A stretch of 7,751 bases of DNA from Chloroflexota bacterium (GCA_027592975.1 JAQCJS010000041.1:1-7751); one strand, 5' to 3'. Counted from the first letter of the stretch, positions 1 to 7,734 are shown. Notes: a model not told the origin generated them from the letters alone. Program-made: numbers and translations.

Positions 1-681
1 GCCGTTGGCGCCCAGCGCGGAGCCAGCGTTGAACCCGAACCACCCGAGCCACAGCATGCCGGCGCCCAGGACGGTCAGCGGCAGGTTGTGTGGGCGCAGG
101 ATCTGCTTGCCCCAGCCCGCGCGCGGACCGAGCACGATCACCAGCGCGAGCGCCGCAGCGCCGGCGTTGATGTGAACCACCAGGCCGCCCGCGAAGTCCA
201 CCGCGCCGACCGCGGTGGCAATGAAGCCGCCGCCCCAGACCCAGTGGGCCATGGGTGCGTAGACCACCAGCGACCAGATGGAGATGAACACCACCCAGGC
301 GGAGAACTTCATGCGTTCCGCCACCGCACCGGCGATCAGGGCCGGGGTGATGATGGCGAACATCAGCTGGAACATCAGGAACAGCGAGTCCGGGATCGAG
401 TAGTTGAAGATCTCGTTCCCCAGCCCGACGCCGCTCATGCCGACCAGGCCAAGCGTTCCCACGAACCCGCCGCCATTGCCGGAGAAGGCCAGCGATGCCC
501 CGATCAGCACCCACAGCACGGTCACCACGCCCATGGCGACGTAGTTCATCATCAGCATGGCCAGCATGTTCTTCGCGCGGACCATGCCGCCGTAGAACAG
601 GGCCAGGCCGGGCGTCATGAAGAGGACCAGCGCGGCGCTGGTCAGGATCCATGCCGTATCGGCCGCATTCAGCTCGGTCAA
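1..681 (-). CDS. amt: Ammonium transporter Amt, N-terminal part (runs off the left edge)
   Basis: This is the first 227 codons of an Amt/MEP/Rh-family ammonium channel, an inner-membrane trimer that moves NH4+/NH3 into the cell. Family signatures appear in order: a first membrane helix with TPGLALFYGGMVR (about residues 23-35), the Phe-gate region LMFAIITPALIAGAVAERM, PMAHWVWGGGFIA, and DFAGGLVVHINAG, which carries the first of the twin pore histidines. The second twin His would lie outside the window. The frame is open to position 1. The start chosen is TTG at 681: GGGAG lies six bases upstream, the protein then begins just before the first helix as in other Amt proteins, and no ATG or GTG lies upstream in frame. 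There is no cleaved signal peptide, unlike E. coli AmtB. No glnK lies upstream; the neighbour there is a divergent DNA methyltransferase. The identification is firm; the exact start is likely but not certain. Confidence 0.95.
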   Translation of the reverse strand, partial: MTELNAADTAWILTSAALVLFMTPGLALFYGGMVRAKNMLAMLMMNYVAMGVVTVLWVLIGASLAFSGNGGGFVGTLGLVGMSGVGLGNEIFNYSIPDSLFLMFQLMFAIITPALIAGAVAERMKFSAWVVFISIWSLVVYAPMAHWVWGGGFIATAVGAVDFAGGLVVHINAGAAALALVIVLGPRAGWGKQILRPHNLPLTVLGAGMLWLGWFGFNAGSALGANG

Positions 682-716
682 GGGTTGCTCCCGTCCATTC
701 CGCCCGGAGGCGGGCC

Positions 717-740
717 GGGGTCGCTCACGCGAGCGGCCCC
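717..740 (-). promoter_or_regulatory. Hairpin in the amt leader
   Basis: On the minus strand this reads GGGGCCGCTC-GCGT-GAGCGACCCC: a ten-pair stem with one C/A mismatch and a four-base loop, about 36 bases upstream of the amt TTG codon. It could form in the 5' untranslated RNA of amt, or act as a protein-binding palindrome. No run of U follows, so it is not a standard terminator. Function unknown. Confidence 0.35.
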
Positions 741-969
741 ATGTCTCGTAGGAGCTGAGAATCGCCTGCCGGTGTGTCCCCCGAATGTCATGATTGTTTC
801 TGTCTGGTTACGTCTTCCCCGGCCGTTCCAGCCCGGATTCGCCCCGCCAACGCCCAAGCGGATACAATTCCGCCACCTCCCCAGGGTGATCCACGTTCCC
901 TGACGCCGGACGGAGCCCTCCGCCATCGCTGCTCGACGTTCCAACGCGGTCGATTCGCCCGCCCCGGCC

Positions 970-975
970 GGGGAG
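970..975 (+). promoter_or_regulatory. Candidate Shine-Dalgarno for a CTG start of the methyltransferase
   Basis: GGGGAG lies six bases before an in-frame CTG at 982, a normal ribosome-binding spacing. It supports CTG as the start because no ATG, GTG or TTG exists in frame between the upstream TGA at 901-903 and the ATG at 1096. A second candidate is ATC at 925, with GGAG at 912-915. Confidence 0.4.
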
Positions 976-981
976 CCCGCC

Positions 982-1899
<918 letters not shown>

Positions 1900-1923
<24 letters not shown>

Positions 1924-2292
1924 CCAGTCCTCAAGGTCGTCGATTTCGACGGCCTTCCCGCTTGCGTACATGTAGGCCACCATGTGCGCGCTGAACCCTG
2001 AGCCGGTAAAACAGACGATTCCGGGAACCGGCCATGCGGCGATGTCTTCGAATGTGCTGGGGATCTTTTCCTCTGTTGTGCCCTTTGAGACCTGCAACTT
2101 GCACTCGATACCGAGAGACTTGCGGGTTGTCGGATCAGTCACGACCACGTCGATGTGACGGATCGGCCCATATACCCGACGACCGACCTTCACTTGATGG
2201 CGAACAGTGAGCCCCAAGGACGACGCGATCTCCGCGCAGGCCGTCTCAAGGTCTTTCGCTTTCACCAGTTCGGACTTCTTGATGGCTGCCAC
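1900..2292 (-). CDS. Small PD-(D/E)XK superfamily nuclease, probable restriction partner of the methyltransferase
   Basis: A 130-residue protein with the core of a PD-(D/E)XK nuclease: IDVVVTD with D48, then GIECKLQ with E63 and K65 plus Q67, in the usual beta-hairpin spacing, after an N-terminal helix (residues 11-26). After the core come TTEEKIPSTFEDIAAWPVPGI (about 72-92) and a C-terminal helix ending in LEDWLRLYFVL. I infer metal-dependent DNA cleavage; the site is unknown, but GATC would follow if it pairs with the adjacent methyltransferase. The gene is convergent with the methyltransferase (24-nt overlap). It also begins 2 nt after the dehydrogenase stop, in the same direction, so it can be co-transcribed with the catabolic operon. 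The start chosen is GTG 2292; a GTG at 2350-2352 would add 20 residues read inside the dehydrogenase gene and its SD is too close. Its G+C (about 57%) is far below its neighbours. A repair nuclease is an alternative role. Confidence 0.7.
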
Positions 2293-2294
2293 AG

Positions 2295-3389
2295 CTACGC
2301 CTGCAGCGGCGCGACGCCGACCGAGGTGGCGGCGTCCGCGATCTGCTTCCACGTCTCCTCGTCCAGGGGGACGCCGGTCGCCAGGCGGTCGGCCATGGTG
2401 CGGCGCTCCGGCTCTCCCGCGGTGAGCACCTCGGACACGCCGGGGGCGTAGGGCGGCTCCTTCACGAAGCCGACAAGCGCGGCCATCATGGAAACGAACA
2501 CGTCCGCGCCCACGAACCGGGTGGGATCCAGCGCCATCACGAAGATGCCGTTGCTCCCGCGCTGCCCCTCCACCGAGGTGCCCGCGCCGGACAGAATGCC
2601 GGAGAGCGCCTCCATCGCCATGTTCAGCGCGAAGCCCTTGTGGCCGCCGGTCTCGCCGCCCACGGGGAGCAGCGCGCCCTGCTTCGGGTTCGCGCCGGTG
2701 CCGTAGAAGTCGCGCGGCTCCGTGGTGGGGTGGCCGTCGCTATCGATGATCAGGTGCGGCTGCAGCTGCACGCCCTTGTTCACCGCCACGCGCACCTTGC
2801 CCTCCGCGATCACGGAGGTCGCCATGTCCATGACGAACGGCTCCGCGGGCGTGGGGCCCGGCATCGCGATCATGATCGGGCTGGTGCCCAGGCGGCGGTG
2901 CGCGCCGCCGAAGGCGGCGGTGAGCCGGGTGCCCGGCGAGTTCACGCCGCCGAAGGCGATCATCCCCGCCTCCACGATCTGCTCGCCGTACGCGCCGACG
3001 CGGCCGATGTGCCCGCTGTTGCACGCCGACACCCAGCCGATGCCCGTCTCGCGCGCCTTCGCGATCGCCAGCTCGGTCGCGTGGTACCCGGCGATCTGGC
3101 CGTAGTTCCAGCCGCCGTCCAGCAACGCGGTGGAGGCGGACTCCCGCACGATGCTGGGCGCCGCGCCGGGCTGGAGGACGCCCGTGCTGGCAAGGTTCAC
3201 GTAGCCGGGCGTGCGGATCACGCCGTGCGAGTCGTGCCCGCGCAGGTTCGCACCCACCAGGTGGCCGGCGATGCGCCGCGCCTCGTCCTCCGGCGACCCG
3301 GTCGCCGCGAAGATGCGGGCGATGTAGTCCGTGAGCGCGGCGGCCGGGACGGTGGGCCCCCGCGTGTCAGCGCGATCTGAAGGAGCCAC
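2295..3389 (-). CDS. Type-2 malate/L-lactate dehydrogenase family oxidoreductase (Ldh2)
   Basis: A 364-residue NAD(P)-dependent oxidoreductase of the Ldh_2 family (malate, ureidoglycolate, sulfolactate and 2,3-diketogulonate dehydrogenases), which has its own fold unlike the Rossmann type. Visible motifs are GHDSHGVIR (51-59, with the conserved His 55), NSGHIGRVGAYGE, LGTSPIMIAMP, FVMDMATSVIAEGKV and GGHKGFALNMAMEALSG. Length is normal. The start chosen is GTG 3389, 4 nt after the stop of the upstream aldolase and with GAGG inside the aldolase's last codons; extending the frame upstream would add an Arg-rich shadow tail. The tight spacing implies translation coupled with the aldolase. It probably oxidises a 2-hydroxyacid or reduces a 2-oxoacid made or used by that aldolase; the exact substrate cannot be read from the sequence. 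Confidence 0.9.
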   Translation of the reverse strand: MAPSDRADTRGPTVPAAALTDYIARIFAATGSPEDEARRIAGHLVGANLRGHDSHGVIRTPGYVNLASTGVLQPGAAPSIVRESASTALLDGGWNYGQIAGYHATELAIAKARETGIGWVSACNSGHIGRVGAYGEQIVEAGMIAFGGVNSPGTRLTAAFGGAHRRLGTSPIMIAMPGPTPAEPFVMDMATSVIAEGKVRVAVNKGVQLQPHLIIDSDGHPTTEPRDFYGTGANPKQGALLPVGGETGGHKGFALNMAMEALSGILSGAGTSVEGQRGSNGIFVMALDPTRFVGADVFVSMMAALVGFVKEPPYAPGVSEVLTAGEPERRTMADRLATGVPLDEETWKQIADAATSVGVAPLQA

Positions 3390-3393
3390 GCGT

Positions 3394-4185
3394 TTACGCC
3401 TCGGCGATCGTGGGCTGGATCCTGGCGGTGCCGCGCGCGGCGGCCAGGTCGCTCGCGACCTTCGCACGCATCGCGCCCAGGTCGGAGCCCAGCGTCACCA
3501 TCTGGAAGCCGGCCTTCAGCCACATGGAGGTGAACTCCAGGCCGCCCGTGTGCATGCCCGGCGCGACCCCGTGCCGCTTGCAGGCCTCCATCAGCTCCAG
3601 GCAGACCTGCTGGTGGCGCTCGTCGCGGTTGTCGCCGGTCGGCTTCATGTCGAGCGCGTAGGCGAGGTCGCTCGGCCCGATGTACGCGCAGTCCACGCCG
3701 GGGACGGAGAGGATCTCGTCGATGTTCGCGATGCCCTCCTTCGTCTCGATCATGACGATGACGGCGGTCTCCTCGTTGGAGTGATCCTGGTAGCCGTCGC
3801 CGGCGTAGAAGGAGACGCGCGCGGGACCGGAGGAGCGGCCGCCTTCGGGCGGATACTTCGCCGCCCACACGGCGCGCTCGGCCTCCTCGCGGTTGTTCAC
3901 CAGCGGGATCACCACGCCGTAGGCGCCGGCGTCCAGCACCTTCATGATCATGGACGGCTCGTTCCAGGGGACGCGGACGAACGGGATCGTGTCCGTGGTG
4001 GAGATCGCGCGCAGCATCTCCACCGCGGCGCCGTAGTCGATCAGCCCGTGCTGCATGTCCACGCACAGCCAGTCGAAGCCCGCGTGCGCCATCGCCTCGG
4101 CGCTGTGGCCGCTGGGGATGGAGAGCCACGCCCCCACGGTTTGCTTGCCGTCGCGCCAAGCGCGCAGAGCGGTGTTCGGTCGCAT
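3394..4185 (-). CDS. HpcH/HpaI family class II 2-oxoacid aldolase
   Basis: A 263-residue cytosolic aldolase of the HpcH/HpaI family (HpaI, RhmA, GarL relatives), metal-dependent enzymes that reversibly split 2-oxo-4-hydroxy acids into pyruvate and an aldehyde. Key residues can be aligned to E. coli HpaI: the catalytic base His 46 in DMQHGLIDY, pyruvate-binding Arg 71 in FVRVPW, and the metal ligands Glu 147 in MIETKEG and Asp 173 in IGPSDLA. PLVNNREEA (94-102) is the usual loop. The start is ATG 4185, with GGAGG eight bases upstream; the open frame to 4272 is just upstream DNA. It is the first gene of the minus-strand run aldolase, dehydrogenase, nuclease. A family member acting on a sugar-acid or aromatic breakdown product is likely; I cannot choose among them. 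Confidence 0.93.
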   Translation of the reverse strand: MRPNTALRAWRDGKQTVGAWLSIPSGHSAEAMAHAGFDWLCVDMQHGLIDYGAAVEMLRAISTTDTIPFVRVPWNEPSMIMKVLDAGAYGVVIPLVNNREEAERAVWAAKYPPEGGRSSGPARVSFYAGDGYQDHSNEETAVIVMIETKEGIANIDEILSVPGVDCAYIGPSDLAYALDMKPTGDNRDERHQQVCLELMEACKRHGVAPGMHTGGLEFTSMWLKAGFQMVTLGSDLGAMRAKVASDLAAARGTARIQPTIAEA

Positions 4186-4355
4186 GGTGGAGTCCTCCCG
4201 GGTGCTTCGATGCTCAGTGTCCGCAGGCCAGATCGGCCGCGCGTCTGGGGCTGCGCCCTCGGCCGCGAGCATACACCGGAGGGCCTGCCCGTTGGCCCGC
4301 CTGACCGCCCTGCGCGGTAGGATGGCCCCGGCGGTAGGGTGGAGGAGGCAGCACG
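4186..4355. other. Divergent promoter region between aldolase and the small-protein/ogt genes
   Basis: A 170-base gap between divergent genes. Its AT-richest spot is CATACA at 4270-4275, which on the minus strand reads TGTATG and could be part of a -10 for the aldolase, though no good -35 is seen. On the plus strand GCGGTAGGAT (4314-4323) and GCGGTAGGGT (4331-4340) form a near-perfect direct repeat 17 bases apart, immediately before the SD of the 67-residue gene. This could be an operator half-site pair or chance. No regulator gene is present in the window. Confidence 0.4.
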
Positions 4356-4559
4356 ATGAACGACATCCAGCGGGAGCGATTGCAGGAGCAGGTGGCGGCC
4401 GGCCACGAGTGCAATCCGTTCAACGGCGGCTGCCACCTGCCGCACTACTGGCAGAACCACTCCCTGCCCCGGTACCTGGTCCAGTGGCCCGTCCCCAGCG
4501 CGGCCATGGAGCGCGTCATCGAGGCGCGCGAGGAGCGCGACTGGGGTGCCGCGGAGTAA
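4356..4559 (+). CDS. Hypothetical 67-residue Cys/His-rich protein
   Basis: Not recognised. A strong SD, GGAGGAGG, lies 7 bases before the ATG, and the frame ends 17 bases before the start of ogt, so the two are probably co-transcribed. The middle of the protein clusters possible metal ligands: His 17, Cys 19, Cys 26, His 27, His 30 and His 35, within HECNPFNGGCHLPHYW and the residues after it. It also has several aromatic residues (Tyr 31, Trp 32, Tyr 40, Trp 44, Trp 63). The N-terminus (about 1-15) and C-terminus (about 48-62) look helical and charged. There is no signal peptide or membrane segment. The Cys pair with His invites a zinc or iron site, but that is inference. The frame on the opposite strand shows nothing better. 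Confidence 0.75.
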   Translation: MNDIQRERLQEQVAAGHECNPFNGGCHLPHYWQNHSLPRYLVQWPVPSAAMERVIEAREERDWGAAE

Positions 4560-4576
4560 CCGATCGGAGGTCCCCC

Positions 4577-5158
4577 GTGCCCACCTACGCCACCTATGAC
4601 CTGATCGAGTCCCCCGTCGGCTGGCTGTTCATCGGCTGCGAGGGGGACGCGCTCGCGCACATCGAGTACCTCGCGGGGCCGGAGGACGCCACGCGGTTCA
4701 TCGACCGCGTCGAGCGCGAGACGGGCGCGACGCCGGAGCGCGGCGGTGCGCCCGTGGCCGAGGTGGTGCGGCAGCTGGGCCAGTACTTCGCCGGCGAGCG
4801 CCGGACGTTCGACCTGGCCCTGGCACCGCACGGCACGGACTGGCAGCTGCGGGTGTGGATGGCGCTGCGCGACATCCCGTACGGGCAGACGGTGAATTAC
4901 GGCACGATCGCCGCGCGCCTGGACCACCCGACGGCCTCCCGGGCGGTCGGTGCGGCGAACGGCCGCAACCCGATCTCGATCGTCGTGCCGTGTCACCGGG
5001 TGATCGGCGCGAACCAGTCGCTCACCGGCTACGGCGGCGGCCTGCCTCGCAAGCACTGGCTGCTGGCGCGCGAAGGCGTCCGGCTGGCGCTTCTCAGTGC
5101 TCAAGGGGCGCCGCCGCCCAGGCTGCTATCGACACGTCTGCATAACAAGCGCGTTTGA
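4577..5158 (+). CDS. ogt: Methylated-DNA-[protein]-cysteine S-methyltransferase (O6-alkylguanine repair)
   Basis: A 193-residue suicide repair protein that moves the alkyl group from O6-methylguanine (or O4-methylthymine) onto its own cysteine. The active site is IVVPCHRVI with acceptor Cys 139 and His 140. Upstream are the helix-turn-helix with arginine finger Arg 122 in SRAVGAANGRNPI and IPYGQTVNYGTIA (100-112); downstream are LTGYGGGLPRKHWLLAREG. An N-terminal domain (about 1-75) precedes these, giving the Ogt/MGMT two-domain layout without an Ada metal domain. The start is GTG 4577, with GGAGG six bases before it; the longer open frame reaching upstream overlaps the small gene and has no support. 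A tail of about 22 residues (172-193) follows the usual end of the family and looks unstructured. Confidence 0.95.
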   Translation: MPTYATYDLIESPVGWLFIGCEGDALAHIEYLAGPEDATRFIDRVERETGATPERGGAPVAEVVRQLGQYFAGERRTFDLALAPHGTDWQLRVWMALRDIPYGQTVNYGTIAARLDHPTASRAVGAANGRNPISIVVPCHRVIGANQSLTGYGGGLPRKHWLLAREGVRLALLSAQGAPPPRLLSTRLHNKRV

Positions 5159-5215
5159 CAGGCTCTCTGCTGCTCTTTCATGATTCGCGCGTTCAAGCGA
5201 ACGGAGGGCAGGGCG

Positions 5216-5521
5216 ATGATGGACTCACTAAACCGGATGGTCAGTCTGAGTGAGACGAGGCTGGTCGAGGCCTTCAAGTCAAGCGCTTCGCGCGGCCCTG
5301 ACGCCCTCCTCGCGCAGAAGGAAACGATGCTCCAAGGGCAAGTGCTGCACCGCTGGATCGGGATCGGGCTGATCGCGGCAGGCGTCGCAATCTCGATCAC
5401 AATCGTTGGGGCGGTCGTCGGAATCCCTGGCGTCTTGGCGGGTGTCTGGTTGAGGCGGGCCGCGACACGAAACATCGCCACGATCGAGGCCTCGTATGCA
5501 CTGGTGGTCGCGGACGCTTAG
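5216..5521 (+). CDS. Hypothetical small membrane protein (101 residues)
   Basis: Not recognised. From ATG 5216, which has GGAGG eight bases upstream, it encodes an amphipathic N-terminal half (about 1-45, with charged and Gln-rich stretches that could form a helix) followed by a hydrophobic stretch, WIGIGLIAAGVAISITIVGA, and then VVGIPGVLAGVWLRR. This is enough for one long or two short membrane helices closed by Arg residues, with a short cytoplasmic tail. An in-frame ATG at 5180 lacks an SD. G+C is about 62%, somewhat below most neighbours. It lies 57 bases after ogt and 27 bases before another membrane protein; co-transcription is possible but unproven. Confidence 0.65.
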   Translation: MMDSLNRMVSLSETRLVEAFKSSASRGPDALLAQKETMLQGQVLHRWIGIGLIAAGVAISITIVGAVVGIPGVLAGVWLRRAATRNIATIEASYALVVADA

Positions 5522-5548
5522 CAGACTCGCTTCGACTTGCATGCGACG

Positions 5549-5959
5549 ATGGATGCCATGAACAGCACCCTGCGCCTCGTCGACAAGACCTTCCGCATCT
5601 TCGGCATCCTGACGATCCTTGGGCTCATCGCCACGATCGCCGGCGCGATGAACGGCGCCGCGTGGTGGCGGCTCGTGTTCTCCGCCTCGCACCTGACTGC
5701 GCTCGCCGCGCTGGTGCCGCTGGGCCTTGTGCTGGTCGCGCAGGCCTATCGCGAGGCGGGGAGCGTGGGGGCGATGCTCTCGCGGCACGCGCGGGTCGCG
5801 ATCGTGCTGGCGCTGATTGCCGTGTCGGTGACGATCACGCTGATCGAGTTCGAAGGCAACCGCACCGTGCGCCGCGTGTCGAACTACACCACGGTCGCGC
5901 TCATCGCGCTGCTGCTCGTCCAGTACTTCCGGTGGTTCCGGCAGCAGGCGGCGCGCTAG
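5549..5959 (+). CDS. Hypothetical four-helix membrane protein
   Basis: Not recognised. The protein of about 136 residues has four hydrophobic stretches: TFRIFGILTILGLIATIAG, LTALAALVPLGLVLVAQAY, VAIVLALIAVSVTITLIEF and TTVALIALLLVQYF. These are joined by Arg-rich loops (QAYREAG, LSRHAR, RRVSNY) and end in RWFRQQAAR, so an inner-membrane protein is clear. The start is uncertain: TTG 5537, ATG 5549 and ATG 5558 are all in frame and none has a clear SD; ATG 5549 is taken. Its stop TAG (5957-5959) overlaps the stop of the convergent glutamate-synthase-like gene through a shared CTAG. Function unknown. Confidence 0.7.
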   Translation: MDAMNSTLRLVDKTFRIFGILTILGLIATIAGAMNGAAWWRLVFSASHLTALAALVPLGLVLVAQAYREAGSVGAMLSRHARVAIVLALIAVSVTITLIEFEGNRTVRRVSNYTTVALIALLLVQYFRWFRQQAAR

Positions 5960-7521
5960 GCGACCCAGAACACGGGCGTGGCGTCCGAGGGCGCACCCGC
6001 TGACGTCAGCGCGGGCTGCGATGCTCGATGGGGCGCGAACGGCCGCACCACCTCGGGGGACACCATCGCCTGCAGCGCCAGCGGCGGGTAGGGGTACAGG
6101 TCGCTCGCGCGCATCCGCTGGCCGATCGCCACCACCATCTCGAGGTGATCGCGCGACAGTTCGCCGGGCGAGCGCAGGCCGAGCGATCGGGTCACCACCA
6201 TCAGATCCTCGTTCACGGCGCGCGCATAGTTCGCCACACGCGAGCGCTTGTCCTGCGGCACCAGGCCGCGCTGCCGCCACGCGCTTTGCGTCGCGAGGCC
6301 GGTGGGGCACTCGTTGGTGTGGCAGCGCAGCGCCTGGATGCAACCGATCGAGAACAGGAAGCCGCGCCCGATGTTCACCAGGTCCGCGCCCAGCGCCATG
6401 GCGTGCGCCGCCTCCGCGCCGGTGACAATGCGCCCGGCGGCGATCAGCGTCACGCGGTCGCGCACGCCCCAGCGCCGGTAGGCGTCATCCACCTCGATGA
6501 TCGCGTCCTGCAGCGGCAGGCCCATGTGATCGGTGAGCGACATGGGCGCCGCGCCGGTGCCGCCCTCCGCGCCGTCCACGGAGACGTAGTCTGGCCCGCG
6601 CCCCTCCTGCGCCAGCGTCCGCGCGAGGTCGTCCGCGAAGCCGGGATCACCAACGACGATCTTCACGCCCACAGGCACCGGCACCTCGGCCTTCACGCGC
6701 TCGACGAAGTCGATCAACTCCGGCACGGTCGAGAATTCCGTGAAGCGGTTCGGTGAGAGCGAGGCCTCGCCCACGGGGATGCCTCGGATTGCGGCGATCT
6801 CGGGGGTGACCTTCGCGCCGGGGAGGATGCCGCCCTTGCCGGGCTTCGCGCCCTGCCCGACCTTGATCTCGATCGCGGCGATCTGCGGGTCAGTGCCGAT
6901 CTCGTGCAGGCGCGCCCAGTCCATCTCGCCCGTCGCAGTGCGCACGCCGTACTTCGCCGGCCCGATCTGGAAGACCACCGGCCCGCCGCCGACGAGGTGG
7001 TGCGGCGCGAGTCCGCCCTCGCCGGTGTTGAGGCTCACGCCCACCTCGCCCGCACCGAGCGCGAGCGCCCGCACCGCCGCCTCCGACAGCGCGCCGAACG
7101 ACATCGGCGCGATGCCCACGCGGGAGCGCGTCACGAAGGGCCGCGGCCGGTGCGGCCCGACGACGTGCGGCGCGGCATCCTCGGGCGCCTCGTCGTGGAG
7201 CGCGGGAAAGGGGGAGGGGAGGAAGTGGTACTGGCCGGGCTGGGTCAGATCCTGCTGCGTGCCGAAGCCCACGGCCGCGTCCACGCCCTTCGCCGCGCGG
7301 TAGGCCCACGACCGCTGCGCGCGGTGGTACGGCCGCTCCGCGAGGTCACTGGTGACGATGTACTGGCGCAGCTCCGGCCCGACCTTCTCCAGCAGGTAGC
7401 GCAGCCGTCCGAGGAGCGGGTACACGCGCAGGATCGCGTGCTTCGTCTGGACGGCGTCCCACACCGCGGTGGCCGCGAGCGCCGCCACGATCCCGAGAGC
7501 CACGAGCAGCCACGTCGGCAT
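5956..7521 (-). CDS. Membrane-anchored FMN-binding glutamate synthase domain protein
   Basis: A 521-residue protein made of the central (synthase) domain of glutamate synthase alone (COG0069, Glu_synthase family). The large subunit GltB is about 1500 residues. Motifs in order: APMSFGALSEAA (138-149), LNTGEGG (164-170), EIKVGQGAKPGKGG with LPGAKV (218-238), VSVDGAEGGTGAAP (313-326, FMN site), LIAAGRIVTGAEAAHAMALG, and CIQALRCHTNEC (394-405), whose C-x5-C-x4-C spacing is that of the GltB [3Fe-4S] cluster. There is no N-terminal class II glutaminase domain and no C-terminal GltB helix, so it cannot use glutamine directly. An N-terminal helix, WLLVALGIVAALAATAVW (4-21), probably anchors it, with the enzyme body in the cytosol. 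The ATG at 7521 has AAAGGA upstream. Such orphans are widespread in bacteria and archaea and their reaction is mostly untested; an ammonia-dependent synthase or another FMN/Fe-S oxidoreductase is possible. Confidence 0.92.
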   Translation of the reverse strand: MPTWLLVALGIVAALAATAVWDAVQTKHAILRVYPLLGRLRYLLEKVGPELRQYIVTSDLAERPYHRAQRSWAYRAAKGVDAAVGFGTQQDLTQPGQYHFLPSPFPALHDEAPEDAAPHVVGPHRPRPFVTRSRVGIAPMSFGALSEAAVRALALGAGEVGVSLNTGEGGLAPHHLVGGGPVVFQIGPAKYGVRTATGEMDWARLHEIGTDPQIAAIEIKVGQGAKPGKGGILPGAKVTPEIAAIRGIPVGEASLSPNRFTEFSTVPELIDFVERVKAEVPVPVGVKIVVGDPGFADDLARTLAQEGRGPDYVSVDGAEGGTGAAPMSLTDHMGLPLQDAIIEVDDAYRRWGVRDRVTLIAAGRIVTGAEAAHAMALGADLVNIGRGFLFSIGCIQALRCHTNECPTGLATQSAWRQRGLVPQDKRSRVANYARAVNEDLMVVTRSLGLRSPGELSRDHLEMVVAIGQRMRASDLYPYPPLALQAMVSPEVVRPFAPHRASQPALTSAGAPSDATPVFWVA

Positions 7522-7662
7522 CGCCGCATCCTTTCCGGGCGTGCGCCCATGCGAAGAGCATCGGCATCACGTGCGTGGCGGCGCAGGGGATCGCGGGCGG
7601 CGCGCCTCGGCGTTCGCGGCGTTTGCGGGGATCGAGGTTGGGCGTGGGGGCGGCGGTGTGCC

Positions 7663-7700
7663 CATCCCCCTGCCCCCTTCCCCAGGCGGGAAGGGGGATG
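7663..7700. repeat. Nested inverted repeat, perfect 10-bp stem
   Basis: CCCCCTTCCC (7673-7682) pairs perfectly with GGGAAGGGGG (7688-7697) around a five-base loop, CAGGC. A competing pairing joins CATCCCCC (7663-7670) to GGGGGATG (7693-7700), so the element can fold in two ways. This resembles the GC-rich interspersed palindromes found between genes in some Chloroflexota genomes, but the copy number in this genome is unknown. Confidence 0.7.
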
Positions 7701-7704
7701 AGAA

Positions 7705-7725
7705 GCGAGGGGCTTCGCCCCTCGC
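7705..7725. repeat. Perfect 9-bp hairpin with TTC loop
   Basis: GCGAGGGGC (7705-7713), TTC, GCCCCTCGC (7717-7725). The stem is perfect with a three-base loop and starts only five bases after the neighbouring inverted repeat. No T-run follows on either strand, so a classic rho-independent terminator is not supported, though the pair of hairpins could stop or stabilise transcripts. Confidence 0.65.
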
Positions 7726-7734
7726 GCTCCCCGC

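Larger units (their letters stand above)
682..981. other. Divergent intergenic region between amt and the methyltransferase
   Basis: About 300 bases separate the two divergent genes, or about 240 if the methyltransferase starts at 925. It must hold both promoters. I see an imperfect hairpin at 717-740 in the amt leader and a short inverted repeat, GCGGA-TACAAT-TCCGC, at 858-873. The TACAAT loop differs from a sigma-70 -10 box by one base on the plus strand, but no convincing -35 lies 16-19 bases upstream. I found no sigma-54 -24/-12 element for amt. Reading frames here are shadows without family signatures. Confidence 0.5.

Noticed and set aside
858..873. Sigma-70 promoter at TACAAT
   Set aside because: The hexamer is good, but no -35-like hexamer sits at 16-19 bases; kept only as a remark in the intergenic entry.
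88..903. Plus-strand open frame of 271 codons
   Set aside because: It is antisense to the clearly recognised amt gene, has a His/Asp/Arg-rich low-complexity translation, and no family motif.
2640..3380. Plus-strand open frame of 246 codons
   Set aside because: It mirrors the Ldh2 dehydrogenase frame; the translation is a repetitive shadow.
3331..4320. Plus-strand open frame of 329 codons
   Set aside because: It is antisense to the aldolase, whose catalytic residues are all visible on the minus strand.
5279..6343. Minus-strand open frame of 354 codons
   Set aside because: It runs antisense to both small membrane protein genes and is out of frame with the glutamate-synthase-like gene; Arg/Asp-rich, no motif.
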